Shown: positions 10,601 to 22,050 of the stretch, piece by piece
How the letters are laid out: every line of letters begins with the position of its first letter
Numbering within the stretch: position 1 is the stretch's first letter
Assembly: GCA_024734555.1 (NCBI GenBank)
Contig: JANPWX010000010.1
Coordinates: 260,944-324,943, forward strand
Reading direction: 5' to 3'
DNA from: Trochalopteron elliotii
Taxonomy: Eukaryota; Chordata; Aves; Passeriformes; Leiothrichidae
Length of the DNA: 64,000 nt
The notes under the pieces: generated by a model
Seen by the model: only the letters and a program-made list of their open reading frames with translations
Told to the model about the DNA's origin: nothing
Database searches by the model: none
Program-made: the position numbers and the translations under genes

Positions 10601-12769
10601 GCAATGATTCACAATGATGCTCTGCCTCAGCCTTCAATTCTTCTTGTTCCTTCCTCTCCCTGCCATCCCTGCTCTGCCTACCCATTACAGCTACAGGGTA
10701 CTTCTGACTGTAGGTGGAGGATGTAAGAGGGATGTAAAGATGTGAAACCACACGTGTGTGTCATATCCCGTCTGCCAGGAGAGGCAAATTGCTTGTCTTT
10801 CCTTATGAGACACTTTAGGAGTGAAAGGAAAAGAAATGGAGAGTGAGAGTGAAGAGGGAATATTAGCAGAAACAAGGGGAGTGCTCTAGAACCCTGTTTG
10901 TCAACTGTTTCTGTAGCAGATTCTTACTTGCAGTCCCTCCCTGTCTGGATCCACTCCTTCAGCCATCCAGTGCCTGCCCCAAAGCTGCTGTCCTAAACCT
11001 CACAGTTCTACTCTCCAGTGGCCACTGTCCACAGTCTTCCCACTTACTTTTTCTTGAGATGGTAAAATTAAATTGTCCAACTTAAATACGTCAGCGCTGG
11101 ACTCCTAGTGGTCCTGTTTAGAGGGACATCTGTGGAAATCCTTGTGCTCCCCCTGTGCAGGTTCAGAAGGTCTTGTTCATGGGATTCTCTCTCCCTTGTC
11201 TGGCATTTGATGCTCAGCAGTAAGACATAATGGTGAGCTTCCCTGTAAGACAGTCTCTCTAGCTGTGCCTGAGGAGTGTTAATAATACAGTTGCTACTTT
11301 GCAGAATCCTAAAGCATACAAGATAGTTGGAGAAGCACATTCTGGCTGTGCAGTGACTGCCTCCACCAGTAAACCTGGGGACAGCAAGCCTTTTTACACC
11401 AGCTCACAGAAGATGTAAGCCATGACAAGAAACTGGCTACCCATAGCAATAAGCTGCTGAGCACTAGGGAAGCATGCTTACAGGATTTTTCCAGTAATAG
11501 GGCTGGCATCAATTGTCAGCAAAGCAGACAATCTGGCTGCATGTGTCATTCAGACTCGTTAATGCTCTGTTTCTCACCTGCTGGCTTTCCCCTTTGTGCT
11601 GAACTGTTACCAGAGCCTTGGGAAACCTGCTGAATCCAGTGCCAAATTGTGTGGATCCTTTCCCTCCAAATGCAAAAGATTTTTGTCTCATTTTAGGTGT
11701 GTGGGACTGCTATTCTTACAGGAAGTTTCTGAAGGGGATGAGAAATGTTTGACATCTCTTAAGAGATCAGGGCTATATTTAATATTGCAATAGCTTTATC
11801 TAGAGAAGCTCATACTTGCTCTTTCTGTTTATACCTCGTTTCAGCAATTCACATCAAATGGAATATGATCTAAACAGATAATTTCTAACCCTAGGTTGTA
11901 GTGGCATATCCTGGGCCAGACAGGAAGGACCACAAGTGGTCTCTAAAATGCTGGTAGCTGCAGGTGTTGAATATTGAGCTTTTGCACTAGGAAGAGACTG
12001 GGAAGGAGCAGGATGGAGGAGGAGAGTATGTCCTCTCATCAGCACTCTGTGTATTTGGGAAACAGCTGCCAGAGCTGGACACCACAGTGGATAAAGGACA
12101 AAGCACTTGCATGTTTTCCACCCAATTGGTACAGACTGATAAAAACTAGGGGGATTTTGACCTGGAGTGAGCTCCTCCAGGGTGTAGACTTTAAGCCCAA
12201 AGGTTCAATTCTGAGCATGTGGTGGGTTGTCTGCATGTTGACAGGCTGACCAGTGAATCAGACCAGGGGATGGAGCAGTTTTATTGCTCTCCATCGGTTC
12301 AACACTTTCTCTGTCAACCAAAGCAAGATGCCTTGTTCCCTGGAGCCACCAAAATGATGGCTTGTGCCTCTCACATGAAGAAAAAGGTCCACACGGAGCA
12401 GCCTGGTCTAAAAACCCAAAGCCTGACTTTAAGAAGTGGCAGTAGGAGCTCATTCCCAGTGAACTGGATGTTTGCAGAGCACAGTGCAAGACTCAGTGAG
12501 AGCCAAGCAATGCCCACTGCTGAGTAATGTAAGAGACTCATATAAGCCATCCATGGTTTCTATTCATTTTCTGTCACCCCCCCAGGCAGCTTGTGTGACG
12601 CTGAGCAAGTTGCTTGCTCTCTTTGGCTGCAACTAAACTTATCTTCATTACTGCACATTTTGGCTCACTTTCATCCTCTTCTATTGTGAGGAGTTTGCCT
12701 CCAACCCTGATCTTCAAGCAGGGATGAGCATGCTGATGCTCCTTCCATCCTCTCACAGCCTCATGTCTA

Positions 12770-12995
12770 TTTAAACTGTAATGTTTTAGGAGCAGGGACA
12801 TTAACCCTCATCTGGATTAGCATTGCTCTAATGTAAATAATATTAGTTACATTATAGATGTTTCTGTAATTAGAGTTCTTGTTTCTATAGGCATTTAAAC
12901 ACCCCGTCTCCTCATTTGACAGTTATGTTATTTGATTTGTGTTCTCCTGATGTGGAGATCAGTACTGAAACTCTTTTATCTCTTCTGATGAGCAG
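12770..12995. promoter_or_regulatory. Candidate conserved non-coding element
   Basis: AT-rich unique stretch with clustered homeodomain-type cores (GGATTAG, TGTAATTAGAG, AATATTAG), intact and without ORF. Conservation is inferred from texture only. Confidence 0.3.
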
Positions 12996-13180
12996 GTTTA
13001 GACTATGATTGGATTTGATTTTTTTAGAACCGTGTGTAGGGAGGAGCCCACAGATACCAGGTATGATGTGTGTACAGGCACGGAATTTAAATGGAGGTTA
13101 AATAACATGACAAGAAGCAGGGCTTTAATCAGTAGGGTTTTTTCAAGAAGCAAGAGGTAAGGACAAACCTTTTCAAAAGC

Positions 13181-13194
13181 GGGGGGGGGGGGGG
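13181..13194 (+). repeat. G14 homopolymer
   Basis: Fourteen consecutive G, preceded by AAGC and followed by AAAGAG. Confidence 0.95.
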
Positions 13195-13439
13195 AAAGAG
13201 CTGGCTTAGCTGGCAAACTCTTGGAAAAACTGGCCTCCCTGTCTCCATTTTTCTGCATTTTAAGTGGGACACAACAGTATTTGCTGGTACGCTGAGGGAA
13301 GCCCACTCAGGAAAAGGTTTACCAGAGATTATTTTATCAGAGATGCTTGCCTTGGCAGATGACTGTATGCTTTAAATTTAAACAGAGAGGCATAAATAGT
13401 AGAAAAGAAAAGAGGGTAATAAGAAAAATATTAAACTGC

Positions 13440-13665
13440 CCAGTGCAAATCCTTGGGGAACTTCTATTGCAATAACTGACCTCCCATATAGCACCATTTA
13501 TTTCATACGCTGGCAGCTTTATAGGTGCTTGTACAGCTACAGACGAACACCAATTTGCCAGTGCAGTTTGTTTTGATAACTGTTGTTTTCAATAAATCTA
13601 TATTAAAATCAAAGGGAAAATTAAATAGACTGAAGTCGGTGGCACTAGAGATAAGGTAGCACATT
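13440..13665. promoter_or_regulatory. Candidate conserved non-coding element
   Basis: Unique sequence with intact CpGs in AT-rich context (TACGC, GACGAA, GTCGG) and the cores CCATTTATT, TTTTGATAAC and TCAATAAATC. No repeat match and no exon signals. It looks more constrained than its surroundings. Confidence 0.35.
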
Positions 13666-14169
13666 ACTACACTGGCCTCTTCAGCTGGAGGAGCTTTCCC
13701 TACCCTCCAGTGTGGGTCACAGGTGTCATAAATTTCAGTGGTCTCAGCTGTGCTTTCTGATGGCAGCCAGTGTGAGTGAGAATTTTGGTGGGGGAAAGAA
13801 ATTTTGATATTTCCAAGGTCAGTTACTTTCAGGGCTGTAACAAAGGAGGATGTTGGGGGAGGATGCACCACTCACTTTCACAGGCTCTTTCTCTTGGGTT
13901 TCAAAGGACAATTGCAAGCACAGAGGTCAAGGTCTCCAACCTTTGAACTCTATGCTGTGTCTCCCAGGACCCCTTAGGTGTTCCCACTCCTACGTGACAA
14001 TCCACACAGCTGGTACCTGTGGACTGAAAGCAGCAGGAGAAACAGGATCTGTGAATGGTCCCCTGGAAACTGGGATGTCTGTGTCTCAGATTTTTCTGGA
14101 CATGGCATGTCCTTCTCCTCTCTACCCCTGGCAGACTAGGTACCTCCTGCAGCATTAGGGGAAGTCCTG

Positions 14170-14408
14170 ATGGAAGAGAGGGTGGAGAGAAGAGAGAATA
14201 GAAACTCCAGGGAGAGTGCTGAGAAGGAAGGAAAGAAGAAAGAAAGAAAGGAAGGAAGGAGTGAGCTAGGGGAAATGATGGGAGGAAGAGAGAGGCTGGA
14301 AAAGGAAAGAGGGTCTCCAGACACTGGAGAGAAAAGATAAAGAGGCAGAAAATAGAATAAACAGAGGGGGAGATAGTGGGGAAATTAAAGTGGAGTAGAC
14401 AGGAGGTA
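14170..14408 (+). repeat. Long polypurine (GA-rich) tract
   Basis: About 240 bases that are overwhelmingly A/G on the + strand, with short (GAAA)n and (GGAA)n runs. The 223-codon open frame on the minus strand is a Ser/Leu/Phe/Pro-rich shadow of this composition and not a gene. Such tracts can form triplex (H-DNA) structures. Confidence 0.8.
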
Positions 14409-14863
14409 TGTGAGAGCATGGCTCTGACTCCCAGACCAGGCAGCAAATCCCTACTACCCTCCCCAGTGAATTTAGCTGTCCATTGGAGACAAAGGTGAGA
14501 CTTAAGTTTGGGGAAAGGAGCTGCTTTGGCCAGGAGTTTAGGAACTATTTCAAAGACTTGGCCTCTGGACACTTGGAGCAGCAGGGGCTAGAGCTATCCA
14601 AGTAATTATTTCGTTTCAGTGGGGCAGTTTAGACCAATGTTGAATTCAGGAAGTTTTCCATAGCACAAAGCATCCCAACTGAGTCCAAATAAATAATGAA
14701 CTTAAGAGATTTCATGGTAGAGTAAGTAATTTTTTTTTTTCCCAATGGACCAATTTTCTACCAGGAAACACTGATTGGAGTAACTGGGAACATTTACTAG
14801 AGTACATCAACATTATCCAAGCTTTTGCTGAGAAATTATTAAAAATATTAATACGTAGGGGTT

Positions 14864-14903
14864 TCTCTCTCTCTCTCTCTTTTTTTTTTCTTTTTTTTTT
14901 TTC
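14864..14903. repeat. (CT)n plus poly-T tract
   Basis: About 8 copies of CT followed by two T runs interrupted by one C. Confidence 0.95.
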
Positions 14904-16399
14904 CCTCATCTCCTTCTGACAGTATTGTTTTATTCCTGTTATACATTTATACCCCCATTGGTCCAAGCATTTGGCCTAAAACATGAGGTCTCCTGAGCTG
15001 GGGGGAAATCAGGTGTTCTCTGGGTGAAATTTCTTTTCTTTGTTAAGTTTTGCTTCCCTTTCCTTTCCCTATGGCAAAAATCAAACCATGAGTGATGACA
15101 GCCTTGTGCCAGGCTCTTTGCCTGCCAGTCATCAGACCAAGAGCCAGTTCAGGTTTTTCAGGGACAGTCATGTTCCCTGGGGTTGTTCAGACTGTGCCAG
15201 GCACTTCCCCCCCTGCTCTAGTCTCTTATGTCCATCTTCTAAAGGCACATTTGAAAAATAATTGTTAAAACTCATTGTTGCCTCAGCTTAGGGCAGAGAT
15301 CCTTGTTCCTGATATTGAGTTTCACAAAGACATTTAGCTGGTTTAATAGGAATCTTAAAAAAGGGTGGGGATTATGCCTGTCGATGTTATAATGTACAGT
15401 ATGAGGAAAGGAAACAGTGTGGTGTAATGGATGGTTTGGGCTTCTAGAATGATGTAATAATAAAACAAAAGAAATGTCAAAGTGGTAAAGTGAAAAGAAA
15501 TACACTACTTTTATTTGGGAATATGTCATTAAACAACAACAACAAAAAAATCCAAGCACTAAACTTTTTGTCCCAGCTTAGGTCAAAAATCATATTTTTT
15601 GAAACCTCAGAATTTCCCAAGGGACACAAATTCCTCTCTTATTATTTTTGGCCAGCTGTCTTCCATATGACTGCCCGTGAAAAGTATTTTATCTCAAGTT
15701 AAAATCCCACACATAAAAATGTCTCTCTACCTTCCAGCAGGTGTGCTTGTCCTATGGGAAGACTTGCTTTATCAGCAATGTGTTCCTCCAGGAGAAATGC
15801 TTAATTTTAGATGTTTTTTCCATTTACACTTGGAGTTCAAGACACTTGAGGAGCGACTCAGTATTGGGTGGCCTGTGCAGGCGTCAGAACCCTTCCTTTA
15901 TACACTGCAACCCTATTAGCTCAAATACTGGCAAAGAGATTTTGGTGAAGTGTTTTTTGAGTTTTTTTTAACATCTCATTTAAAATGTTTAAAATGTTTA
16001 AAAATGTCCCATTTCACTGCTGTTGATGCCCTCACTTTGAAATACAGCTTTCCCATGACGGCATAACTGTAAAACACATTCAACTTTTTCTTTTTTTTTC
16101 TTTTTTTTTCTTTCCTTTTTTTACTAGTTAGCAATGGAGTTTTGCTATAGCTATTAAAATATAAAGAATAAACTGCACCCAATTGCACAATATTTTTTAC
16201 CAGGGTTAAGCCTGAATTTCTTTGTGGATGGCATTGGAATATCAAGATTAAGTATACAGTGGGAGCACAAGGGTTTTACGACATACAATAATGTAGAAAA
16301 GGTTGTATTTCTTTGGCAAATTGACATCACTGTTTGCCCTTCTTTCTTTGTACTTCTTGGGTCTGATTTTTAGGAGCAAGAGTTGGAAAAGGCGTGGTA

Positions 16400-16595
16400 G
16401 ATGATTCAGTGCAGCTCCCTTGAACTGAAATCACGTTGGCACCAATGGGACATTTTACAGTGCTGTAAGTGGCTGGTTTCATGGTTCCCACCGCTCCTCT
16501 CGGAAGGTGATCCCACAGTTTAATCCATCATAGCCTTAGGAAATTTCTCCTGATGTTCAGGCTATGTTTTCCTTTGGTCAAATACCTTGGGGAAA
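16400..16595 (-). mobile_element. Old CR1-like LINE fragment
   Basis: The part at about 16495-16590 (CACAGTTTAATCC, then AGGAAATTTCTCCTGATG and TTCAGGCTATGTTTTCC) follows the reverse-complement 3' region of CR1/L3-type elements ('...agtttctcctaatgtccaacctaaacct...'). It is heavily diverged and lacks ends. Limits are approximate. Confidence 0.45.
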
Positions 16596-17380
16596 TCCTT
16601 TGCTGATGGGTCATTTTATTTTGTGTTTGAGTGCTGATGCCTTCTGACACATGTAGTTCTTTCTGCTCACCCCACGTACAAAGGGGAGTGAGGGGCAAAG
16701 GCTGGATTCACTGGGACCCACACAAAAGGGAAGAGCACTGATCTACAGCCTAAGCAACACAGTTGTTTATGTTTGCTGTGCATTTCACTGCATCCTCTTG
16801 CACTCGTGATTAAAGTGGATTTTTTTGGAGACAGGACCGGCCTGTCTGACTAGCTTTGTAGGCTCAGTCAATATAAGGTCCAGCAGGGACCATTCTGACC
16901 ATTCCAGCAAAGCAACACTAGAGAAATAAAATGCTCCCATGCATCAAACCCCAGGAGTTTGCTCAAATCCAAGCAGATCTCCTATGGAGACATCCCATCC
17001 TGATGTGAAATGCCCAAGACTCCCTTGTCCTCTGTTAACATAGCCCAGTCAACAGCCACTTTCTGATGTCCTGCAATGTTTTTCTAATGCATTTTATTTC
17101 CTAGCCTGCCAAAGGCTGTCCCTCTCACCTCTGTTTTAACTGGAAAAGGATTTCCACCCCATGGCCCTGATTCTGGCTGAATTAATGGTTTTTGAACTGA
17201 ATCAGCACATTTGAAGTTAAAACAGATCCCCACTGACTCTGTACATTTTTATTACTGCGCAAGGAGTGCTTAGGAAAATAAAAGGAAAGAGAAAGCCCAG
17301 AGAATGGACCACCCTGTTGAGGGGGGAAATATAGAAATCAAGCATGTTTATATGAGTGATATTTATAGGGTAAAGTGACA

Positions 17381-17660
17381 TATATGGTATGAGGCCTTGG
17401 AGCCCAGCTCAGGAATACCACATACCAGTCTGGGCATTCATGCTCAAGAAAATTTAATTGAAACTGAAGCAGGTGCAGAGGAGGTCTACTAAGATAGAGT
17501 GGGAAATGGAAAGATAATATGCTAAGCAGACACAAGAAAAAATGGCTTGTTTAGGCCACCAAAGCAAAGATGGCAAAAATGATTGGGATCTGAGAGCTGC
17601 CTATGAATACACCACGAGAAGGAAAGAAGCCAATAAGTTAAATCAAAGGATCGTTTTTCC
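17381..17660 (+). mobile_element. Ancient CR1 LINE fragment
   Basis: The order of phrases is that of a sauropsid CR1 3' region: GGTATGAGGCC, CAGTCTGGGC, ATGCTCAAGAAA, AGCAGGTGCAGAGGAGG, GGCTTGTTTAG, and then a GATCTGAGAGCTGCCTATG-like stretch. It is diverged and carries small indels, so it is an old insertion predating modern bird families. Confidence 0.7.
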
Positions 17661-18139
17661 AGAATGAATTAAAGTAGCTATAAATATATTTTATCTGGAA
17701 ATTAGAGGTTTTTCCATCTATCAGGTAGAGAAAAGCTGAAGAAGCCATCTACTGGGTTAGCATGGGCAAGTAAGAAGACATATTTGAAGATGAGGTTGAT
17801 AAATTGGGATGTTGGAGAGGAAATTATATTACAAGATGGAGGAGAATAGCTCAATATCCCTGGGACTTCTTTCCTGACCAATACTCCTACCTGTGGATTG
17901 CTTTTATCATCTGAAATACTCTTTTGCCTTTTCTTTGCTAAGGACATCAGCACCTTTAAAATCTCCTGTCATTGTCATCCAAGAGCCCTGTGTTGCATCT
18001 GCAAAGCTCTGAGCCCCACAGAACTGCTGTTGCTCCCAAATTCATCAAGGGGGTCACTGTCAAACAATGAGACACACTTGCTCCCACGGGGTTTGAATGA
18101 GCTGCTTTCTTTCAAAACACTCTTTAATTGACAGCTAGA

Positions 18140-18590
18140 AATAGCTTTCCATGATGACAGGCTGTCATTAATATCATTCACCAGAATGATACCCCAGTGA
18201 TAGTCTCTGTGTTTAGAGGAAAAGGGAGAGAGAAATCCTCTGCAAACAAATGTTTCAACAGAACACATGAACTGAGCTGTGGTTTCAAGAATGACAACGT
18301 GAATATAAAAATGTACATTGTGAATATTAGTATTCCCTTAAATATGTACTCACGTTGGTTAATGAGTCCCACCGGTGGTGTTAGTAACTGAAGGATTTGG
18401 GTTGGCACATTATTAACTTGTTAAGTAGAAAACAGTGATACAAAACTACTTGTCATGTGTATTATAAGACATTTAAAAGTTTCACTCGGCATAAGCAGCT
18501 GAACAGTATTAACGGAGTTGCCTTTAAAATGATCTGATGGTTTTTTGTGCCATAATAATGCAAAACCCTATTGCTTTAAAAGGAGCTGTG
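18140..18590. promoter_or_regulatory. Candidate conserved non-coding element
   Basis: About 450 bases of unique AT-rich sequence about 3 kb upstream of the ERI3 CpG island. Homeodomain- and POU-like cores are TCATTAATATC, GTGCCATAATAATGC and GGTTAATGAG, and intact CpGs occur in CACTCGGC and TTAACGGAG. No ORF of note and no repeat signature. Conservation is inferred. Confidence 0.4.
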
Positions 18591-20870
18591 CTCCATAGAC
18601 CCTTGGGAGGGAGACACTGGGAGAAGGACTGGGGAATGTCCCTCCTCCTCTGTGCTGACCCAGCAGCAGGCAGAGACCTGATAGTTGATCTTGGGTTAGG
18701 AAAAACTCTGTCTTCACACAGACGATCCCTTGCAGCTGCCACATAGGGTCAGGGGGGTTTAGTCTGTATTTTCTGCCTTACCCTGCCCTACTGGTTTGCT
18801 GCTTTCTAATCGAGCTCTGTTCATCCATCAGCCCAGTGGTGGCTTAACATCTGTGCTGAATGAAAGGAGACTTTGTTAAGAAACTGTTAGGGTTTTAAAA
18901 CAAATAAAACTTCAGGTAATTGTAGACCAGGAAGCTGCATCTGCTGGCAGCAGCAGAGGGATCCAGCCACAGGAGAGATGGTCACAGCTGGAATCTGAGC
19001 TGATTTCCACCCAAGGTTTGAAGATAGTCCTTCATGTAAATTAGGATAGAGCAGACACTGCCCCAGCGTGGACCCTATTTCCTATGGGGTTCTTCTAGCC
19101 ATCTCAAAATCTCTAAAGTAGGACAAGCTATTAAGACACCAGAGTGACTCCTGAAACACGCTCACTTGCTCTCAGATAGAGTTGGTCCTGAGGCAATGGG
19201 GTCACGGGACTGACATGGGCTGTGCTACCTGAAATAAATAAGGTGGCCCCAATGAGCAACTATCAGCCCTTTTGACCACTGTTCCCCACCTGCATAACCC
19301 AGTTTGTCAGCATTCCTTGCCTAGGGCCCCATGGCAATTGACTGCCTTTAGTGGCAGAGTCCCCTGGGGGCGGGGAGCTGCTCCCAGTGAGGATGCTACA
19401 GGGGCCACGTGCATTGATGGGCACACCACAAGATATCTATTGATCACACTCATTTATTTTTCCAGATGCCTGGACTGAGCCAGATTAATCTGTAGGTGAC
19501 ATTTTCAGTGGCCTGCAGTGTTCATTTGAGGCATGCACGCCCACATAAGATGGGCTAAGACATGAACAATACAGAAACAGTGACAATATTTCATAAAACA
19601 TGACTGTCTTTGAGCTGGTTTGGGTGCTGATAGTTGTGCCAGAAAAAAGGCCTTCTTTGAAAGTGCAGTTGCTGAAGGGAATCTCATTGCTGTCCTGCAG
19701 TCTTTGATGGACAACATGTATGGGTCTCACAAGGGTCACGGAGGCTGGCAGAAGCCAAGGTGTGGGCCCTGGTTACTGCAGATAACTCAGCTGGGAAAAG
19801 CAGTTCCCCCCAAAACACTGGGCAGGAAGAAATCTGCCAGCTTTACTGCGTGGGAAACCTGGGAAACAGCATGAGACTTGGCTGATGAAAAAAATATATG
19901 CACACACCTATGAGCCATTCATCGTTTGTCTAGACCAAGGAATTACTTTTTACTGCAAGATACAGAGGTCAGCAGAGGAATGGCCTTTTCTCTTTCATCC
20001 TCTTAGAACACAAGCAGGTTGTGAGCCCTAAATTTCAAGCTTTGGGGCTGCAGTGTAATTTCAGCCAGTTTCCATCTCTGCTACGGGAGGGCCAGGGACA
20101 GAATGCTCAAGGAACACCACAGTGCAAAGACCTTCAATTCACTCTCCTGGGCACCTGGCAAACCATACATCAGTCACCAAAGACTTGACAAATCACAGCA
20201 ATATAGCTAAGCTTAGAAGTAAAAATTCACATTTTCCTTGCTTATGTGGGTGGGAAGCTGAGAGATGCCAAATCTAAGAGGGCTTAAAGGAACTCTTACT
20301 ATTATTAAATGGTTTGCTGTTGGTATTTTTATAGTTCTGACATGATACTTCCATGGTTCAGGCCTCTCAAGTTCAAAGCCACATACAAACATAGGAAAGG
20401 ATAAATCCAGCCTGAAGAGCCAGCAACACAATTAAAGGCAGGAGAATCAGGCAGATTCAGTCAGGCAGCCAGCCCACCTTGCCTGGAGCATCAGCCAGTG
20501 ATCTCTGTACTCTGGTACTTACCTGTGTCCATTATTTTAAGACATGGAGTCATGGACCCAGATTTGAAGAGGAGAGCAAAATGACAGGTAGGACTGCTCC
20601 TGCCTGCAGGCAAAGGATGGGTAAGAATCCCTCACAGAACTGTTAGCATGAGTCAGTGCTCTGGGTTTGCTCATCACACATATGAGGAGTATCAGGGGTG
20701 TGCAAAGGAGCTGCTGGCTGGAAGGGTGGAGGTGTGAGTTAATGTGAGAAGCAAGGAAGGAACCAATGCAGAGAATGGCCCCAGCTAGAACACTCATCAT
20801 TGCAGCTGAGATTCCATGAGTTATGGATGTGTCAGTAGGCTAAATACTAGGTATCATTGCATGTAAGTTC

Positions 20871-20991
20871 AGAGAATCACAGAATTGTTAGGGTTGGAAG
20901 GCATCTCTGGAGATCATCCAGGCGGCTCTTGAATGTCTCCAGACAGGGGAAATCCACGACCTCCCTGGGCAGCCTGTTCCAGGACTCCTTG
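20871..20991 (-). mobile_element. CR1 LINE fragment with an internal deletion
   Basis: Starts with AGAATCACAGAATTGTTAGG (reverse complement of the CR1 3' end) and continues with GGTTGGAAGGCATCTC. It ends with CACGACCTCCCTGGGCAGCC and TGTTCCAG. The stretch normally present between 'AGATCATCCAG' and 'CCAGGCGG...' is missing, so the element carries an internal deletion. Confidence 0.9.
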
Positions 20992-21267
20992 CGATGCTGT
21001 CCGGCAGCAGCACAGCACTGGCAAATGTTCCCTGCGCAGTTGGCAGAGACGGGGGCTCAGAACCCTTGCAGAGTGTGACAGCCAGTGAAATTTGACTGTC
21101 CTGGCTCAGGGGGCCAGCCATGTGAGTGGGGAGGAGGTGCCACAGCTCATGGGTGTCAAGCAAAGAGCAGGCACGGCTCAGACACAGGTTAAGGCTATGA
21201 GACATGAGTGAACACACAAGCATAAAGGCATCAGCAGTTGGGAGAGGTGTCCTGGGGACACGGTGGG

Positions 21268-21291
21268 ATGGCCCTTGAGGACACAAGGCGG
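21268..21291 (+). other. Candidate short coding leader ending at a perfect donor
   Basis: An ATG in good context (GGGATGG) begins the short frame MALEDTRR, which ends exactly at CGG before GTAAGT (21292-21297). It sits at the left shoulder of the ERI3 CpG island. Its phase-0 end is compatible with the acceptor at 30828 (next base 30829). It does not resemble the mammalian ERI3 N-terminus I recall, apart from 'RR' before the splice. It may be a minor alternative first exon, an upstream ORF or chance. Confidence 0.25.
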
Positions 21292-22050
21292 GTAAGTGGT
21301 GGCCCCGGGGTAGACGAGGAGTCGGGTCGGCGGGGGGAAGATGAGAGTCCGCCGGGCATAGGGGGTGGGAATCGGCGCCCGGGGACCCGGCGGGGCCGGC
21401 GCGGCATCGAGGCGCGGCCACGCGGCGGGGCCGGCCGGAGGGAACTACGNNNNNNNNNNNNNNNNNNNNNNNNNNNNNNNNNNNNNNNNNNNNNNNNNNN
21501 NNNNNNNNNNNNNNNNNNNNNNNNNNNNNNNNNNNNNNNNNNNNNNNNNNNNNNNNNNNNNNNNNNNNNNNNNNNNNNNNNNNNNNNNNNNNNNNNNNNN
21601 NNNNNNNNNNNNNNNNNNNNNNNNNNNNNNNNNNNNNNNNNNNNNNNNNNNNNNNNNNNNNNNNNNNNNNNNNNNNNNNNNNNNNNNNNNNNNNNNNNNN
21701 NNNNNNNNNNNNNNNNNNNNNNNNNNNNNNNNNNNNNNNNNNNNNNNNNNNNNNNNNNNNNNNNNNNNNNNNNNNNNNNNNNNNNNNNNNNNNNNNNNNN
21801 NNNNNNNNNNNNNNNNNNNNNNNNNNNNNNNNNNNNNNNNNNNNNNNNNCGGGGTGGCGGCGCCTCGTTGCCTCGACGCCCGGGTTGCGGGGCCCTCCGC
21901 ACACCGGTGCGGCCCTGAGGGGAGCTCTGGAGGGTGGCTGTGGCAGCAGTCCCCCGGGTCCCAGCTGGAGCGGGATCAGTTGCTTTCATGGCTTGGGGAA
22001 GGCAAAACAGCCCGTCTGCCCGGGGGGTGGGCACGGGCTGAGCTGGAGGC
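21280..22050 (+). promoter_or_regulatory. ERI3: CpG island, probable ERI3 promoter and first exon
   Basis: Very high GC and CpG density flanks an assembly gap on both sides. It is the only CpG island upstream of the first recognisable ERI3 coding exon on the same strand, at a distance (about 9 kb) normal for a first intron. The N-terminal coding exon expected from mammalian ERI3 is not found in the readable sequence. It therefore most likely lies inside the gap. Open frames running through the Ns are meaningless. Confidence 0.7.
21450..21849. other. Assembly gap (400 N)
   Basis: Exactly 400 undetermined bases in the middle of a GC-rich island. High GC is the usual cause of dropout in bird assemblies. 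Confidence 1.

Larger units (their letters stand above)
2610..20870. other. Intergenic (inter-promoter) DNA, no protein-coding gene recognised
   Basis: About 18 kb between the left CpG island and the ERI3 CpG island. I found no recognisable protein, tRNA or rRNA. It holds microsatellites, a CTCF-like site, two old CR1 fragments, a polypurine tract, one exon-like minus-strand segment and several stretches that look conserved and non-coding, each listed separately. The remaining stretches (for example 7900-9900 and 18600-20800) show nothing I can assign. Confidence 0.6.

Noticed and set aside
13901..14572. 223-codon minus-strand frame rich in Leu/Ser/Phe/Pro
   Set aside because: Shadow of the polypurine tract at 14170-14408; repetitive composition and no homology recognised.
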